NCBI RefSeq assembly: GCF_029840925.1
Contig: NZ_JAOCDM010000014.1
Span: forward strand, 1 to 64,000
Reading direction: 5' to 3'
Length of the DNA: 64,000 nt
Source: Pseudomonas sp. GD03858
Lineage (GTDB): Bacteria; Pseudomonadota; Gammaproteobacteria; Pseudomonadales; Pseudomonadaceae
Position numbers and translations under genes: made by a program
Shown here: positions 41,340-51,254 of the stretch, piece by piece
How positions within the stretch are numbered: position 1 is the first letter of the stretch
How the letters are laid out: each line of letters begins with the position of its first letter
The notes under the pieces: generated by a model
The model's database searches: none
Told to the model about the DNA's origin: nothing
What the model saw: the letters and a program-made list of their open reading frames with translations, nothing else

Positions 41340-42368
41340 ATGTGGAGAGTCAACCCAATGATGAGGTCCGTAACCGTGCATTCTCAGCCTCCTGACGTTG
41401 ATAGGTCGGATTCTGGGGCGCATTCACAACAGCATAGCGTCCCGGGCATCGCGCACGTTGCCATCCTCATGTGTACTTATAATGGCGCAGCTTTTCTGTC
41501 CCAGCAGCTTGAGTCGATTGCACGGCAACGACATGAGAACTGGTCATTGCATGTGTCCGATGATGGGTCGACCGATCAGACTCATGCGCTACTTGAGCGG
41601 TTTGCGGATGTATGGGGTAGAAATAAAGTTAGAACTATCGCGGGTCCTGGCGTGGGGTTCGTACAGAACTTTCTTTCATTGACTTGTCAGGCCGATATCC
41701 AGGCTGAGTTCTTCGCCTGGTGTGATCAGGATGACGTGTGGAGTGACGAGAAACTCGCAGTTTCCGTTGAGTGGCTGCGGAGCATCCCCGCTGATGTGCC
41801 CGCTTTGTACTGCGGTCGTACTCAGCTCATCGATCAAGATGGACAGGGCCGTGGCTTGTCCCCGAGGTTTCACCATCCCCCTCACTTCAAGAATGCCCTG
41901 GTGCAGAGTATTGCCGGCGGCAATACCATGGTTTTCAATCAGGCCGCGCGTGCCTTGATCGTGGAGGCAGGGGCTAACCTGGCGGTTCCTGCGCACGATT
42001 GGTGGTGCTATCAACTCGTCTCCGGTTCAGGTGGTGTGATTCGCTATGACCCCGAGCCCAGAGTCCTTTATCGGCAGCATGGCGATAATGTCATTGGCAG
42101 CAATGCCGATTGGCGCGCCCGAGTGCGTCGCCTGGTCATGTTGCTGCGTGGGCGCTTTCATGAATGGAACGCCCAGAATATCGTGGCGCTGGAAGGCATG
42201 CGGCACCGTTTGAGCAACGAGCATCAGAAGACGCTTCTGCTGTTCAAGGCTGCGCGCCTGCAAAGTCTACCTATGCGAGTCCTGAACATGTTCAGGGCCG
42301 GTTTGTATCGACAGACCGTTCTCGGCAATCTCGGATTGCTTTTTGCCATCATACTGAAAAAGATCTGA
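41340..42368 (+). CDS. GT2-family glycosyltransferase, probable rhamnosyltransferase
   Basis: A 342-residue GT-A enzyme. The domain starts about residue 38 ([14 protein letters not shown]), with [11 protein letters not shown] and the metal motif region [13 protein letters not shown], then [14 protein letters not shown]; this pattern is that of RfbF/RgpB-like rhamnosyltransferases. The following rfbBDAC genes supply dTDP-L-rhamnose. The first 35 residues are unrelated and ATG 41358, with GGAGAG at good distance, may be the true start. It is 4 bases from rfbB. Confidence 0.8.
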   Translation: MWRVNPMMRSVTVHSQPPDVDRSDSGAHSQQHSVPGIAHVAILMCTYNGAAFLSQQLESIARQRHENWSLHVSDDGSTDQTHALLERFADVWGRNKVRTIAGPGVGFVQNFLSLTCQADIQAEFFAWCDQDDVWSDEKLAVSVEWLRSIPADVPALYCGRTQLIDQDGQGRGLSPRFHHPPHFKNALVQSIAGGNTMVFNQAARALIVEAGANLAVPAHDWWCYQLVSGSGGVIRYDPEPRVLYRQHGDNVIGSNADWRARVRRLVMLLRGRFHEWNAQNIVALEGMRHRLSNEHQKTLLLFKAARLQSLPMRVLNMFRAGLYRQTVLGNLGLLFAIILKKI

Positions 42369-42372
42369 CCCT

Positions 42373-43443
42373 ATGACTATTCTGGTAACTGGCGGTGCTG
42401 GCTTTATTGGTTCGAACTTCGTACTTGACTGGGTTGCGGCTTCGGGTGAGACGGTAATTAATGTCGATAAGTTGACTTATGCTGGTAATCTGGAAAATAT
42501 CGCCAGCCTGGACGGAAATCCGCAGCATGTTTTTGTCAATGTGGATATCGCTGATGGGTCCGCCATTAAAGGGCTGCTGGAGAAGTACAGGCCACGGGCC
42601 GTCATCAACTTTGCTGCCGAGTCGCATGTCGATCGCTCTATTCATGGGCCTGAAGAATTTATTCAAACCAATATAGTTGGCACTTTCCGGCTACTTGAGG
42701 CCGTTCGTGCCTTCTGGAACTCTCTTGCCGCGGATGAACAGCAAGCGTTTCGCTTCCTGCATGTTTCCACCGATGAAGTCTATGGTTCTCTGGATCGCGA
42801 CGAGCCTGCGTTCAGCGAAACTCACCAGTATCAACCTAACAGCCCCTATTCGGCGAGCAAGGCCGCCAGTGATCATCTCGTGCGCGCCTACCATCATACT
42901 TACGGTCTGCCGGTACTGACGACCAATTGCTCGAACAACTACGGACCCTATCATTTTCCGGAAAAGCTCATTCCATTGATGATCGTCAATGCCTTGGCAG
43001 GTAAAGACTTGCCGGTCTATGGCGACGGCCTGCAGGTGCGTGATTGGTTGTATGTGAAAGATCACTGCAGCGCCATTCGCCGCGTGCTGGAAGCCGGTCA
43101 GGTGGGCGAGGTCTATAACGTCGGCGGCTGGAACGAAAAGACCAATCTGGAAATCGTGCACCGCGTTTGCGAGCTGCTGGACGAGCTGCGGCCTCGTGCT
43201 GATGGCAAGGCGTACAGTGCCCAGATTGCCTATGTCACGGACCGTCCAGGACACGACCGGCGTTATGCCATCGATGCACGCAAGCTCGAGCGCGAGCTTG
43301 GCTGGAAGCCCGCAGAAACGTTCGAGACCGGTATCCGCAAGACTGTGGAGTGGTATCTGGACAATCAGGAGTGGGTCAGCAACGTGCAGTCCGGCAGTTA
43401 CCGTGACTGGGTGCAGCAGAACTATGACGGGCGCGGCGCATGA
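42373..43443 (+). CDS. rfbB: dTDP-glucose 4,6-dehydratase RfbB
   Basis: A 356-residue extended SDR, second step of dTDP-L-rhamnose synthesis. [11 protein letters not shown] binds [13 protein letters not shown] carries the catalytic Asp-Glu pair, and [10 protein letters not shown] the Tyr-Lys pair; [17 protein letters not shown] is diagnostic. It overlaps rfbD by 4 bases. Sequence is AT-richer at its start than at its end. Confidence 0.96.
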   Translation: MTILVTGGAGFIGSNFVLDWVAASGETVINVDKLTYAGNLENIASLDGNPQHVFVNVDIADGSAIKGLLEKYRPRAVINFAAESHVDRSIHGPEEFIQTNIVGTFRLLEAVRAFWNSLAADEQQAFRFLHVSTDEVYGSLDRDEPAFSETHQYQPNSPYSASKAASDHLVRAYHHTYGLPVLTTNCSNNYGPYHFPEKLIPLMIVNALAGKDLPVYGDGLQVRDWLYVKDHCSAIRRVLEAGQVGEVYNVGGWNEKTNLEIVHRVCELLDELRPRADGKAYSAQIAYVTDRPGHDRRYAIDARKLERELGWKPAETFETGIRKTVEWYLDNQEWVSNVQSGSYRDWVQQNYDGRGA

Positions 43444-44339
43444 GGATCCTTCTGCTGGGCAAGAATGGTCAGGTGGGCTGGGAGTTGCAGCGCAGCCTGG
43501 CACCGCTGGGCGAGCTGCTCGCACTGGACTCGCGCAGTACTGACTATTGCGGTGACCTTGGCGATCTTGAAGGGCTCGCTGACACCTTGCAGCGCTACGC
43601 CCCCGACGTCATCGTCAATGCTGCCGCCTATACGGCGGTGGACAAGGCCGAGTCGGAGCCAGACAAAGCCTTGCGCGTAAATGCCGAGGCGGTCGCGGTG
43701 ATGGCCGAATGGGCGGCCAAGGCCAAAAGCCTCCTGGTGCATTACTCCACTGATTATGTCTACCCAGGCCATGGGATCGCCCCGTGGCGTGAGATCGATA
43801 CCGTTGATCCGCTGAACGTCTATGGCAAGACCAAGCTCGCGGGTGAAGAGGCTATTCGAGAGTCTGGCTGCGCGCATCTCATCCTGCGGACCAGTTGGGT
43901 CTATGCCGCGCGCGGTAATAACTTTGCCAAGACGATGCTGCGCCTGGCTCAGGAGCGCGAGACGCTGAGTGTGATCGATGACCAGTTCGGGGCGCCTACC
44001 AGTGCCGAGTTGTTGGCCGATGTCGCGGCTCTGGCTATTGTCGCCGTGCGCCGGCAGCCGGAGTTGAGCGGCCTCTATCACGTGGCTGCGGCAGGAGAGA
44101 CGACCTGGTGTCGCTACGCGCGGTACGTGCTCGACCAGGCCGCCGCCGCCGGGCTGCCCCTCAAGGCGACAGCCGCCACGGTCAAGGCCGTGGGGACCGA
44201 CGAGTATCCGACCGCCGCGCAACGGCCTGGCAACTCGCGACTGAATACAGAGAAACTGCAAAAGGCTTTCGCACTGAGAATGCCGGAATGGCAAGCTGGG
44301 GTGGCTCGGATGCTCACGGAAATCATTGAGAAAAAATGA
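43440..44339 (+). CDS. rfbD: dTDP-4-dehydrorhamnose reductase RfbD
   Basis: A 299-residue SDR, last step of dTDP-L-rhamnose synthesis using NADPH. The N-terminus [38 protein letters not shown] and [12 protein letters not shown] are characteristic. It overlaps rfbB and rfbA by 4 bases each (ATGA), so the four rfb genes are one translationally coupled unit in the order B-D-A-C. Confidence 0.95.
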   Translation: MRILLLGKNGQVGWELQRSLAPLGELLALDSRSTDYCGDLGDLEGLADTLQRYAPDVIVNAAAYTAVDKAESEPDKALRVNAEAVAVMAEWAAKAKSLLVHYSTDYVYPGHGIAPWREIDTVDPLNVYGKTKLAGEEAIRESGCAHLILRTSWVYAARGNNFAKTMLRLAQERETLSVIDDQFGAPTSAELLADVAALAIVAVRRQPELSGLYHVAAAGETTWCRYARYVLDQAAAAGLPLKATAATVKAVGTDEYPTAAQRPGNSRLNTEKLQKAFALRMPEWQAGVARMLTEIIEKK

Positions 44340-45223
44340 TGAAAAAACGTAAAGGAATCATTCTCGCGGGCGGTTCGGGCACGCGTCTGCATCCTGCAAC
44401 GCTAGCGATTTCCAAGCAGTTACTGCCGGTTTACGACAAACCGATGATTTTCTATCCGCTGAGCACCCTGATGCTGGCGGATATCCGCGATATTCTGATC
44501 ATCTCGACGCCTCAGGACACGCCTCGCTTCGAGCAACTGCTAGGGACTGGCGAGCAGTGGGGGTTGAACCTCTCGTACGCGGTTCAGCCCTCGCCGGACG
44601 GCCTGGCGCAGGCATTCCTGATTGGTGAGTCGTTCATTGGCAACGATCTGTCCGCGCTGGTCTTGGGTGACAATATCTACTATGGCCATCTCTTCCAGGA
44701 CCTGCTACGCAATGCTGCCAGTCGCGAAGTCGGTGCCTCGGTCTTTGCTTACCATGTCAATGATCCGGAGCGATATGGTGTTGTGAAGTTCAACAAAGAC
44801 GGCAAAGCAGAGAGTCTCGAGGAGAAACCTGCACAGCCCAAGTCCAATTACGCTGTGACCGGGCTGTACTTCTATGATCAGCAGGTCGTCGATTTCGCCA
44901 AGAGCATTCGCCCGTCTCCTCGTGGCGAACTGGAAATCACTGATCTGAATCGCGTGTATCTGGATCGAGGCGAGCTTTCCGTCGAAATCATGGGACGCGG
45001 CTATGCCTGGCTCGATACGGGAACCCATGACTCGCTGCTTGAAGCGAGTCAGTTCATCGCGACCATAGAGCATCGCCAGGGCTTGAAGGTGGCATGCCCG
45101 GAAGAGATTGCCTATCGCCAGGGCTGGATCACTGCTGAGCAGCTCGGAAAGCTGGCGGCGCCGTTGGCAAAAAATGGTTACGGTCAGTACCTTCAGCGAA
45201 TTCTGCAAGAGAAGATTTATTGA
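44336..45223 (+). CDS. rfbA: Glucose-1-phosphate thymidylyltransferase RfbA
   Basis: A 295-residue nucleotidyltransferase making dTDP-glucose, first step of the rhamnose pathway and usual feedback point. The active-site loop is [43 protein letters not shown] and [15 protein letters not shown] are typical. Starts at 44336 and 44339 (ATGATG) are both possible. Confidence 0.96.
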   Translation: MMKKRKGIILAGGSGTRLHPATLAISKQLLPVYDKPMIFYPLSTLMLADIRDILIISTPQDTPRFEQLLGTGEQWGLNLSYAVQPSPDGLAQAFLIGESFIGNDLSALVLGDNIYYGHLFQDLLRNAASREVGASVFAYHVNDPERYGVVKFNKDGKAESLEEKPAQPKSNYAVTGLYFYDQQVVDFAKSIRPSPRGELEITDLNRVYLDRGELSVEIMGRGYAWLDTGTHDSLLEASQFIATIEHRQGLKVACPEEIAYRQGWITAEQLGKLAAPLAKNGYGQYLQRILQEKIY

Positions 45224-45768
45224 TGAATGGAACACGCTTAGCGATACCCGATGTTGTGCTCTTCGAGCCGAAGGTGTTCGGTGATCAACGAGGTTTCTTC
45301 TTCGAGAGCTTCAATCACCGAGTGTTTGAAGAGCAGATCGGCCGGAAGGTACAGTTCGTCCAGGATAACCATTCCCGCTCTGCCAAAGGTGTGTTGCGGG
45401 GCTTGCACTACCAGATCGAGCATGCTCAGGGGAAACTGGTGCGCGTCGTGCAAGGCGAGGTGCTCGATGTCGCTGTCGATCTGAGGCGCTCATCGCCCAC
45501 GTTTGGCCAGTGGGTCGGGGCCATACTGTCCGCCGAGAACAAAAGACAACTGTGGGTGCCAGAGGGCTTCGCTCACGGCTTCTATGTCCTTTCGCAGAGT
45601 GCGGAGTTTTTGTACAAGACTACCGATTACTATTCACCGGCGCATGAACGCTGCCTGCTCTGGAATGACACGCAGGTTGCCATCGATTGGCAGTTGCAGG
45701 GCGAACCCATCCTGTCTGAAAAGGACATCCGCGGTTCGACGTTGGCGCAGGCTGATTTGTTCGAGTGA
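45223..45768 (+). CDS. rfbC: dTDP-4-dehydrorhamnose 3,5-epimerase RfbC
   Basis: A 181-residue cupin-fold epimerase, third step to dTDP-L-rhamnose. The catalytic histidine lies in GVLRGLHYQ and the catalytic tyrosine in TDYYSPAHERC; EPKVFGDQRGFFFESFN opens the domain. ATG 45223 overlaps the rfbA stop (TGATG). Confidence 0.95.
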   Translation: MNGTRLAIPDVVLFEPKVFGDQRGFFFESFNHRVFEEQIGRKVQFVQDNHSRSAKGVLRGLHYQIEHAQGKLVRVVQGEVLDVAVDLRRSSPTFGQWVGAILSAENKRQLWVPEGFAHGFYVLSQSAEFLYKTTDYYSPAHERCLLWNDTQVAIDWQLQGEPILSEKDIRGSTLAQADLFE

Positions 45769-46008
45769 TCGTGCATCGTTCTGTACGTCAAGGCTGGGTG
45801 CTCCTCCCAAGTACCATGCACGGCACAGGTCGTCTGGTGACGCCTGGCTCGGGGAGGCGCGCTCAGCCATCTCTATTTTCGACTGAGGAATCAAGGGTGT
45901 GGTGTGCTCTATGAAGGTCTGGTGCGATTGTACGGTTGCTCGAATATTCACACTCGGCTCAGCGAATGAAAATGACAGGGCGGCGGGTGCTGCGAAGGTG
46001 GATGACTG
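45769..46008 (+). other. Gap between rfbC and wzm, no gene seen
   Basis: This 240-base stretch lacks a supported coding frame. It has imperfect inverted repeats at its left end (GTGCAT...GTAC / GTACCATGCAC) that could form a hairpin after rfbC, and no convincing promoter. Its composition is mixed. Confidence 0.35.
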
Positions 46009-46830
46009 ATGCAACGATTCTCTGCGTCGCCAATGGCAATGTTTGGCGATATCTGGCGTAACAAGGGCCTTGTCTACGCACTGGCCAAGCGCGAGGTCAT
46101 CGGGAGATACAGAGGGTCTTATCTGGGCATGCTCTGGTCGCTGTTCAACCCGATTTTCATGCTGGCTGTTTATACATTCGTTTTCAGTATCGTGTTCAAG
46201 GCGCGCTGGGGAACAAGCGGAAGTGGCTCGCAGACAGAGTTTGCCTTGATTCTGTTCACCGGGATGATCGTTTTTGGTTTCTTCTCGGAATGCATCAGCC
46301 GGGCGCCCTCCCTGGTCGTGAGCAATGCCAACTATGTGAAGAAGGTCGTTTTCCCACTGGAAGTGCTGCCTGTCGTCACCCTGGCAGGTGCCTTCTTTCA
46401 TCTGGTGATCAGTCTGGCCGTCTGGCTCGTTTTCTACATCATCTCGTTCGGCCTGCCTCATGCCACCAGCCTGCTCTTTCCGTTTGTGCTGCTACCGTTG
46501 ATTTTCTTCGTGCTTGGTCTGGCCTGGTTCCTCGCTTCGCTAGGCGTATTTCTTCGTGATGTGGGGCAGATTGTGGGTATCCTGATCACCGCCCTCATGT
46601 TCCTGTCACCGATCTTCTACCCGATTGCGGCGATACCCGAGCGCTATCGTTACTTGATCAACCTGAACCCGCTGACCCACTTCATCGAGCAGACCCGCGA
46701 CGTACTCGTCTGGGGAACGGTACCGGAAGTCGGGTACTGGCTTGTCTCTCTTCTGGCAAGCCTTGCATTCGCCTGGTTGGGCTTTGCCTGGTTCCAGAAA
46801 ACTAGAAAGGGGTTCGCCGATGTCGTCTGA
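46009..46830 (+). CDS. wzm: O-polysaccharide ABC exporter permease Wzm
   Basis: A 273-residue ABC-2 type permease with about six membrane helices. The N-terminal amphipathic part LAKREVIGRYRGSYLGMLWSLFNP is the family hallmark. With Wzt it would export a finished lipid-linked polymer across the inner membrane. It overlaps wzt by 11 bases. A second, distinct permease gene is at 61825-62613. Confidence 0.92.
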   Translation: MQRFSASPMAMFGDIWRNKGLVYALAKREVIGRYRGSYLGMLWSLFNPIFMLAVYTFVFSIVFKARWGTSGSGSQTEFALILFTGMIVFGFFSECISRAPSLVVSNANYVKKVVFPLEVLPVVTLAGAFFHLVISLAVWLVFYIISFGLPHATSLLFPFVLLPLIFFVLGLAWFLASLGVFLRDVGQIVGILITALMFLSPIFYPIAAIPERYRYLINLNPLTHFIEQTRDVLVWGTVPEVGYWLVSLLASLAFAWLGFAWFQKTRKGFADVV

Positions 46831-48172
46831 TATTGCGATCAGGGTAAGTGGCCTGAGCAAGTGCTACCACATCTACGAAAAACCTCATCAGCGTTTGCTG
46901 CAGATGATGTGCCGTGGCCGCCGAAGTTTCTTTCAGGAGTTCTGGGCACTCAAGGATGTCGAGTTCACGCTCAAAAAGGGTGAAACGATAGGGATCATCG
47001 GGCGCAATGGGTCCGGCAAGTCCACCTTGTTGCAGATGATCTGCGGCACTTTGAACCCGACTCGCGGCGAGCTCGAGGTCAATGGCAGGGTTGCCGCGCT
47101 GCTGGAGCTGGGCGCTGGTTTCAATCCGGAGTTCACCGGGCGCGAAAACGTCTATATGGCGGCTTCTCTGTACGGACTGTCGAAAGAGCAGATCGATTCG
47201 CGCTTCGAGGATATCGCTGCGTTTGCGGACATCGGCAGTTTCCTCGAGCAGCCCGTCAAGACCTACTCGAGCGGGATGTACGTTCGCCTCGCTTTCGCAG
47301 TGGTCGCCCACGTGGATGCGGACATTCTGGTGATTGACGAGGCCCTTTCGGTGGGCGATGCATTCTTCACTCAGAAGTGCATGCGATTCATTCGGAAGTT
47401 TCGTGAAGAGAAGTCATTGATCTTTGTGAGCCATGATACCGCGTCGATCATCAACCTTTGTGACCGGGTGGTGTGGCTCGATCGGGGCGTGCAGCGCCGC
47501 ACGGGCGACTCCAAGACCGTGTGTGAGTACTACCTCAACGACCTTTTCAGCAACCTGTCCGATCAGGCGTCGAGCGGCGATGATATTCCAGGCCCGCGGG
47601 TCGAGAAAATCGCGCGAGTAGGCGAGCCGGAGTTGAACTGGGTAGACCAGCGCGCTGCGTTCGTGAATGCCAGCAATCTCAGGAACGACATCGAAGTATT
47701 CAGGTTCGAACCCAATGAAGAGGGCGCGTTTGGCGGCAACGATGCGAGAATTGTCGATGTCAGCCTGACAGACTCGCAGGGGGGCAGTTTGAGCTGGGTT
47801 GTCGGGGGCGAGAAAGTTGCCCTGAAGATCGAGGTGGATACCGCTGTCGATCTTGACCGACCCATCGTGGGCTTCTTTGTCAAGGACCGTCTCGGGCAAA
47901 CGTTGTTCGGTGACAATACGTTCTTCAGCTACCAGAACAGGCCCTGTGCTGCTCGTGCTGGGGCCCGGCTGACCGCCCAGTTCGAGTTCTTCATGCCTTG
48001 GTTGGCCAAGGGCGATTACATCATACAAGTAGCGGTTGCCAACGGTACCCAGCATGAGCATAGGCAGCTGCATTGGTTTCACGAAGGGCTGGTGATACGC
48101 TCTCACCATGATCCGGTTTCCACAGGTATTATCGGAATACCTCTGACAAATATAAGCCTTAGTGTGGCCTGA
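46820..48172 (+). CDS. wzt: O-polysaccharide ABC exporter ATPase Wzt with C-terminal glycan-binding domain
   Basis: A 450-residue ATPase. The nucleotide-binding part (about 1-250) has Walker A GRNGSGKST, signature YSSGMYVRLAF and Walker B ILVIDEALSVGD. The C-terminal 170 residues (DVSLTDSQGG..., DLDRPIVGFFVKDRLGQTLFGDN) match the Wzt-C beta-sandwich that, in E. coli O8/O9a, recognises the modified non-reducing end of the glycan. That implies the polymer exported here carries a terminal cap, and a methyltransferase-bearing protein follows directly. Confidence 0.92.
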   Translation: MSSDIAIRVSGLSKCYHIYEKPHQRLLQMMCRGRRSFFQEFWALKDVEFTLKKGETIGIIGRNGSGKSTLLQMICGTLNPTRGELEVNGRVAALLELGAGFNPEFTGRENVYMAASLYGLSKEQIDSRFEDIAAFADIGSFLEQPVKTYSSGMYVRLAFAVVAHVDADILVIDEALSVGDAFFTQKCMRFIRKFREEKSLIFVSHDTASIINLCDRVVWLDRGVQRRTGDSKTVCEYYLNDLFSNLSDQASSGDDIPGPRVEKIARVGEPELNWVDQRAAFVNASNLRNDIEVFRFEPNEEGAFGGNDARIVDVSLTDSQGGSLSWVVGGEKVALKIEVDTAVDLDRPIVGFFVKDRLGQTLFGDNTFFSYQNRPCAARAGARLTAQFEFFMPWLAKGDYIIQVAVANGTQHEHRQLHWFHEGLVIRSHHDPVSTGIIGIPLTNISLSVA

Positions 48173-48185
48173 ATAAAGGTAGAAT

Positions 48186-51100
48186 ATGCATCCCTCCGCT
48201 AAAAATCTTGGCTCTCTTTTTTTTAAAAGTTATCTTTCCAATGTGCATGGCAAGAAGGTTGTTGATATCGGTGCGCAGAATGTCAACGGCTCGCTTCGGG
48301 ATGTCTGCCCTGAGGGGGTAGAGTACATTGGTGTCGATTTTGTAGCGGGCGACGGTGTCGATGTTATCCTCGACGACCCGTACAAGCTGCCGTTCGAAGA
48401 CACTTCGGTCGATGTGATCGTCTGCAGTTCGGTATTTGAGCATTCGCAGTTTTTCTGGTTGCTCTACCTGGAACTCATGCGGATCCTGAAGCCGGAGGGC
48501 GTGCTGTACCTCAACGCACCGAGCAACGGCTACATTCACCGCTATCCCGTAGACTGCTGGCGCTTCTACCCCGATGCAGGGACTGCCCTGGTAGCCTGGG
48601 CAGAGAAAAATGGCTACCAGCCAGCGCTGCTCGAGTCCTTTGTCGCTGGAAAAGCGGAAGGGACTATCGACAGCGACCCAGCCAGCGCCTGGAACGATTT
48701 CGTTGCCGTGTTTGTCAAGGATGCCTCCCACGGCTCCTCCTACAAACAGCGAATCCTTTACGGTTATTCCAACTATTCCAATGCCACCTGCGACAATCCT
48801 CTGCTGGACCTCAAATCCCGAGGTTTCACCGAGGACTTCATGCTCATCAAGGAACTGGGCGCCTGCGTCGCCGAGCATGAGGCCGCGGCTGTCGAGTACC
48901 AAGCGGCAGCCGTCGAGCACCAGGCGGTGGCCGCCAAGTACGAAGTCGAACTGGAACGTACCCGTGAAGTCATTCTCGATCTTGAAAGTGAACTTGCGCG
49001 GATCAAGAGCGATGTCGTGAAAAGCGATGGTGAAATCGCTGATCTGATTCGCTCGCTCGATGAACGAGAAGAAAGTCTGCTTCGGGAAAACCAGGTTCTG
49101 GCAGAGATGCGCCAGTCCACCAGCTGGCGTGTTACCAAGCCGCTTCGCTGGGCGGGCAAATATGTGGCACCCGCAAGAAAGAACATCGCACGAGCGAGGC
49201 ACCTCCTGGCGCGCGTAAGAAATGCGCTACGGGCCCGCGGCGGGATTCGTGGCACGTTGAGCAATGGCATCGGTCTCTATCGCCGCGAGGGGATCAGCGG
49301 CGTTGCCCGCCGAGTAGTGGGGATCGCCAGGACGTTGAGCGGTCGAGGCAAGGATTCGACCATCGATCGTTCGAACATTCCGGTCATTCAGTTCGAAACG
49401 ATCAATGAGGGGTTTGTCGAGTACAAGCAAAATCCTTCTATCCACCCTGACGTCAAACTCATTGCGTTCTATCTGCCGCAGTTCCATCCGTTTGCCGAAA
49501 ATGACCAGTGGTGGGGCAAAGGATTCACCGAGTGGTCCAACGTCACCAAGGCCACGCCAAACTACGTGGGGCATTACCAGCCTCACCTGCCGATCCACTC
49601 GGGGTACTATGACCTGCGTGTGCCGAAGGTCATGGAAGAGCAAGCCAGGCTCGCGAAAGAGTATGGCATCCACGGCTTCAACTACTACTTCTACTGGTTC
49701 GCCGGCAAGATCCTGATGGACACGCCATTGGAGATGATGCTCAACAACCCCAATGTCGACATGCCGTTCTGCCTGACCTGGGCGAACGAGAACTGGACGC
49801 GACGCTGGGACGGGCAGGAGCACGATGTACTGATCGCTCAGGATCACAGTGCCGAAGACTCGCTTGCTTTCATCCAGCATCTGATCAAGTACTTCAATGA
49901 CAGCCGCTACATCAAGATCGATGGCAAGCCGGTGCTTATCATCTACCGAGCCAGCATCATTCCGGAGATGGCTGAAACCGCAGAGCTGTGGCGCGAGGAA
50001 GTGGTCAAGCACGGCTTCCCTGGCCTGTATTTGATCTGCGCGCAGACCTTTGGCATCAAGGATCCGGAGGAGTTTGGCTTCGACGCGGCGCTCGAATTCC
50101 CGCCTCATACCACGCTGAGTCACCTCATCAACGAGCAATTGCAGGTGACCAATGCCAATTACGCAGGCAACATTTTCAGCTACGAACAGGTGGTCGGCAA
50201 CGTAGTCAGGGCGGCGGAGCCGGATTACAAATTGTTCAGGACGGCGATGCTGTCCTGGGACAACACGGCGAGGAAGCAGAACAACAGCCATACTTTCCAT
50301 GGTTTCAGCCTGCTGCGCTATAAACAATGGTTGTCGTTCATCTGCAATAACGCTCACAGCAATCCGAAGTACGCGGCGGATGAGAAGCTGGTGTTCGTCA
50401 ATGCCTGGAACGAGTGGGCCGAGGGCACTCACCTGGAACCCGACCGCAAGTATGGCTATGGCTACCTGCAGGCTACCTACGATGTGCTGTCTGACTATGA
50501 TCAGGCCTCGACCATGGTTGTCGCGCCGGAGCCTGGGAAGAAGAATGCCATCGCCGCGATCATCCACGTGCATTATGTGGAAGTGTTCGACGAGCTTGAG
50601 CCTTACCTGCAGAACCTGCAGCGCGTGGGCTGCGATTTCTACTTCACCGTGACCAGCCGGGAAGCGGCCTTGCGCGTGCGTGAGAGTTACCCTGATGCCG
50701 CTGTTTTGCTGGTGGAGAACCGGGGGCGGGATGTACTTCCGTTCATCAAGGTGCTATCGAGCATCCGCAGCCTGGGGTACGAGGCGATCTGCAAACTGCA
50801 CGGTAAGAAAAGCTCCTATCGATCCGATGGCAACGAGATTCGCAACGAACTCGTTTCCGCGCTGGCTGGCAGCACTGACAAGGTGCTCGAGGCCGTGGGG
50901 CGCTTCAAGGCGGACCCTGCGTTGGGCCTGCTCGCACCGGGCAAATATCTGATAGAGCACACCGATTGGAACATGAAGTACAACCACGACGATATCGCCC
51001 ATGCGAGTCGTCTGCTGGGGCTCGAGTTCGTCCGAGGCAGATTCCCTGCCGGTTCCATGTTCTGGCTGCGCCCCGAGGCGCTCGAGGGGCTCGAGGCGAT

Positions 51101-51218
51101 TCTGCCGGCGTACTTCGACATCGAGCGGGGCTTGTCCGACGGCACGTTGCCACATGCGATCGAGCGCCTGGTTGGACTGCTGGTCGAGAAGACCGGGTAC
51201 AGCGTTTCCAGTTGCTAG
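48186..51218 (+). CDS. Methyltransferase - coiled coil - WbsX/GH99-like - RgpF-like multidomain glycan enzyme
   Basis: A 1010-residue cytosolic protein. Residues 1-180 are a class I SAM methyltransferase (KKVVDIGAQNVNGSLRDV, SSVFEHSQFFW, LKPEGVLYLNAPS). Residues 230-312 are about twelve heptads of coiled coil, ending in STSWRVTKPLRW, a linker common in polysaccharide transferases. Residues about 423-770 are a WbsX/GH99-like domain (FYLPQFHP, WWGKGFTEWSNV, WANENWTRRWDG, WNEWAEGTHLEPD). The last 220 residues resemble RgpF of rhamnan synthesis (VHYVEVFDEL, ENRGRDVLPF, KLHGKKS). It is 13 bases after wzt. A chain-building plus chain-capping role is inferred; no member of this exact architecture is recalled with known activity. 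Confidence 0.85.
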   Translation: MHPSAKNLGSLFFKSYLSNVHGKKVVDIGAQNVNGSLRDVCPEGVEYIGVDFVAGDGVDVILDDPYKLPFEDTSVDVIVCSSVFEHSQFFWLLYLELMRILKPEGVLYLNAPSNGYIHRYPVDCWRFYPDAGTALVAWAEKNGYQPALLESFVAGKAEGTIDSDPASAWNDFVAVFVKDASHGSSYKQRILYGYSNYSNATCDNPLLDLKSRGFTEDFMLIKELGACVAEHEAAAVEYQAAAVEHQAVAAKYEVELERTREVILDLESELARIKSDVVKSDGEIADLIRSLDEREESLLRENQVLAEMRQSTSWRVTKPLRWAGKYVAPARKNIARARHLLARVRNALRARGGIRGTLSNGIGLYRREGISGVARRVVGIARTLSGRGKDSTIDRSNIPVIQFETINEGFVEYKQNPSIHPDVKLIAFYLPQFHPFAENDQWWGKGFTEWSNVTKATPNYVGHYQPHLPIHSGYYDLRVPKVMEEQARLAKEYGIHGFNYYFYWFAGKILMDTPLEMMLNNPNVDMPFCLTWANENWTRRWDGQEHDVLIAQDHSAEDSLAFIQHLIKYFNDSRYIKIDGKPVLIIYRASIIPEMAETAELWREEVVKHGFPGLYLICAQTFGIKDPEEFGFDAALEFPPHTTLSHLINEQLQVTNANYAGNIFSYEQVVGNVVRAAEPDYKLFRTAMLSWDNTARKQNNSHTFHGFSLLRYKQWLSFICNNAHSNPKYAADEKLVFVNAWNEWAEGTHLEPDRKYGYGYLQATYDVLSDYDQASTMVVAPEPGKKNAIAAIIHVHYVEVFDELEPYLQNLQRVGCDFYFTVTSREAALRVRESYPDAAVLLVENRGRDVLPFIKVLSSIRSLGYEAICKLHGKKSSYRSDGNEIRNELVSALAGSTDKVLEAVGRFKADPALGLLAPGKYLIEHTDWNMKYNHDDIAHASRLLGLEFVRGRFPAGSMFWLRPEALEGLEAILPAYFDIERGLSDGTLPHAIERLVGLLVEKTGYSVSSC
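48870..48932 (+). repeat. Three degenerate 21-base in-frame repeats in the coiled coil
   Basis: Units at 48870-48890, 48891-48911 and 48912-48932 encode EHEAAAV, EYQAAAV and EHQAVAA (offset by one residue). They are whole heptads, so gain or loss of a unit would keep both reading frame and coiled-coil phase. Confidence 0.75.
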
Positions 51219-51229
51219 GCCGAGAAGGG

Positions 51230-51248
51230 GGGAGGGCGCAGCCCTCCC
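51230..51248. terminator. Hairpin between converging genes
   Basis: The 8-bp stem GGGAGGGC / GCCCTCCC with a GCA loop lies in the 36-base gap between the stops of the 1010-residue protein gene and the minus-strand GT4 gene. No T-run on either side, so termination efficiency is uncertain, but the position suits a two-way terminator. Confidence 0.6.
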
Positions 51249-51254
51249 GCCCGT

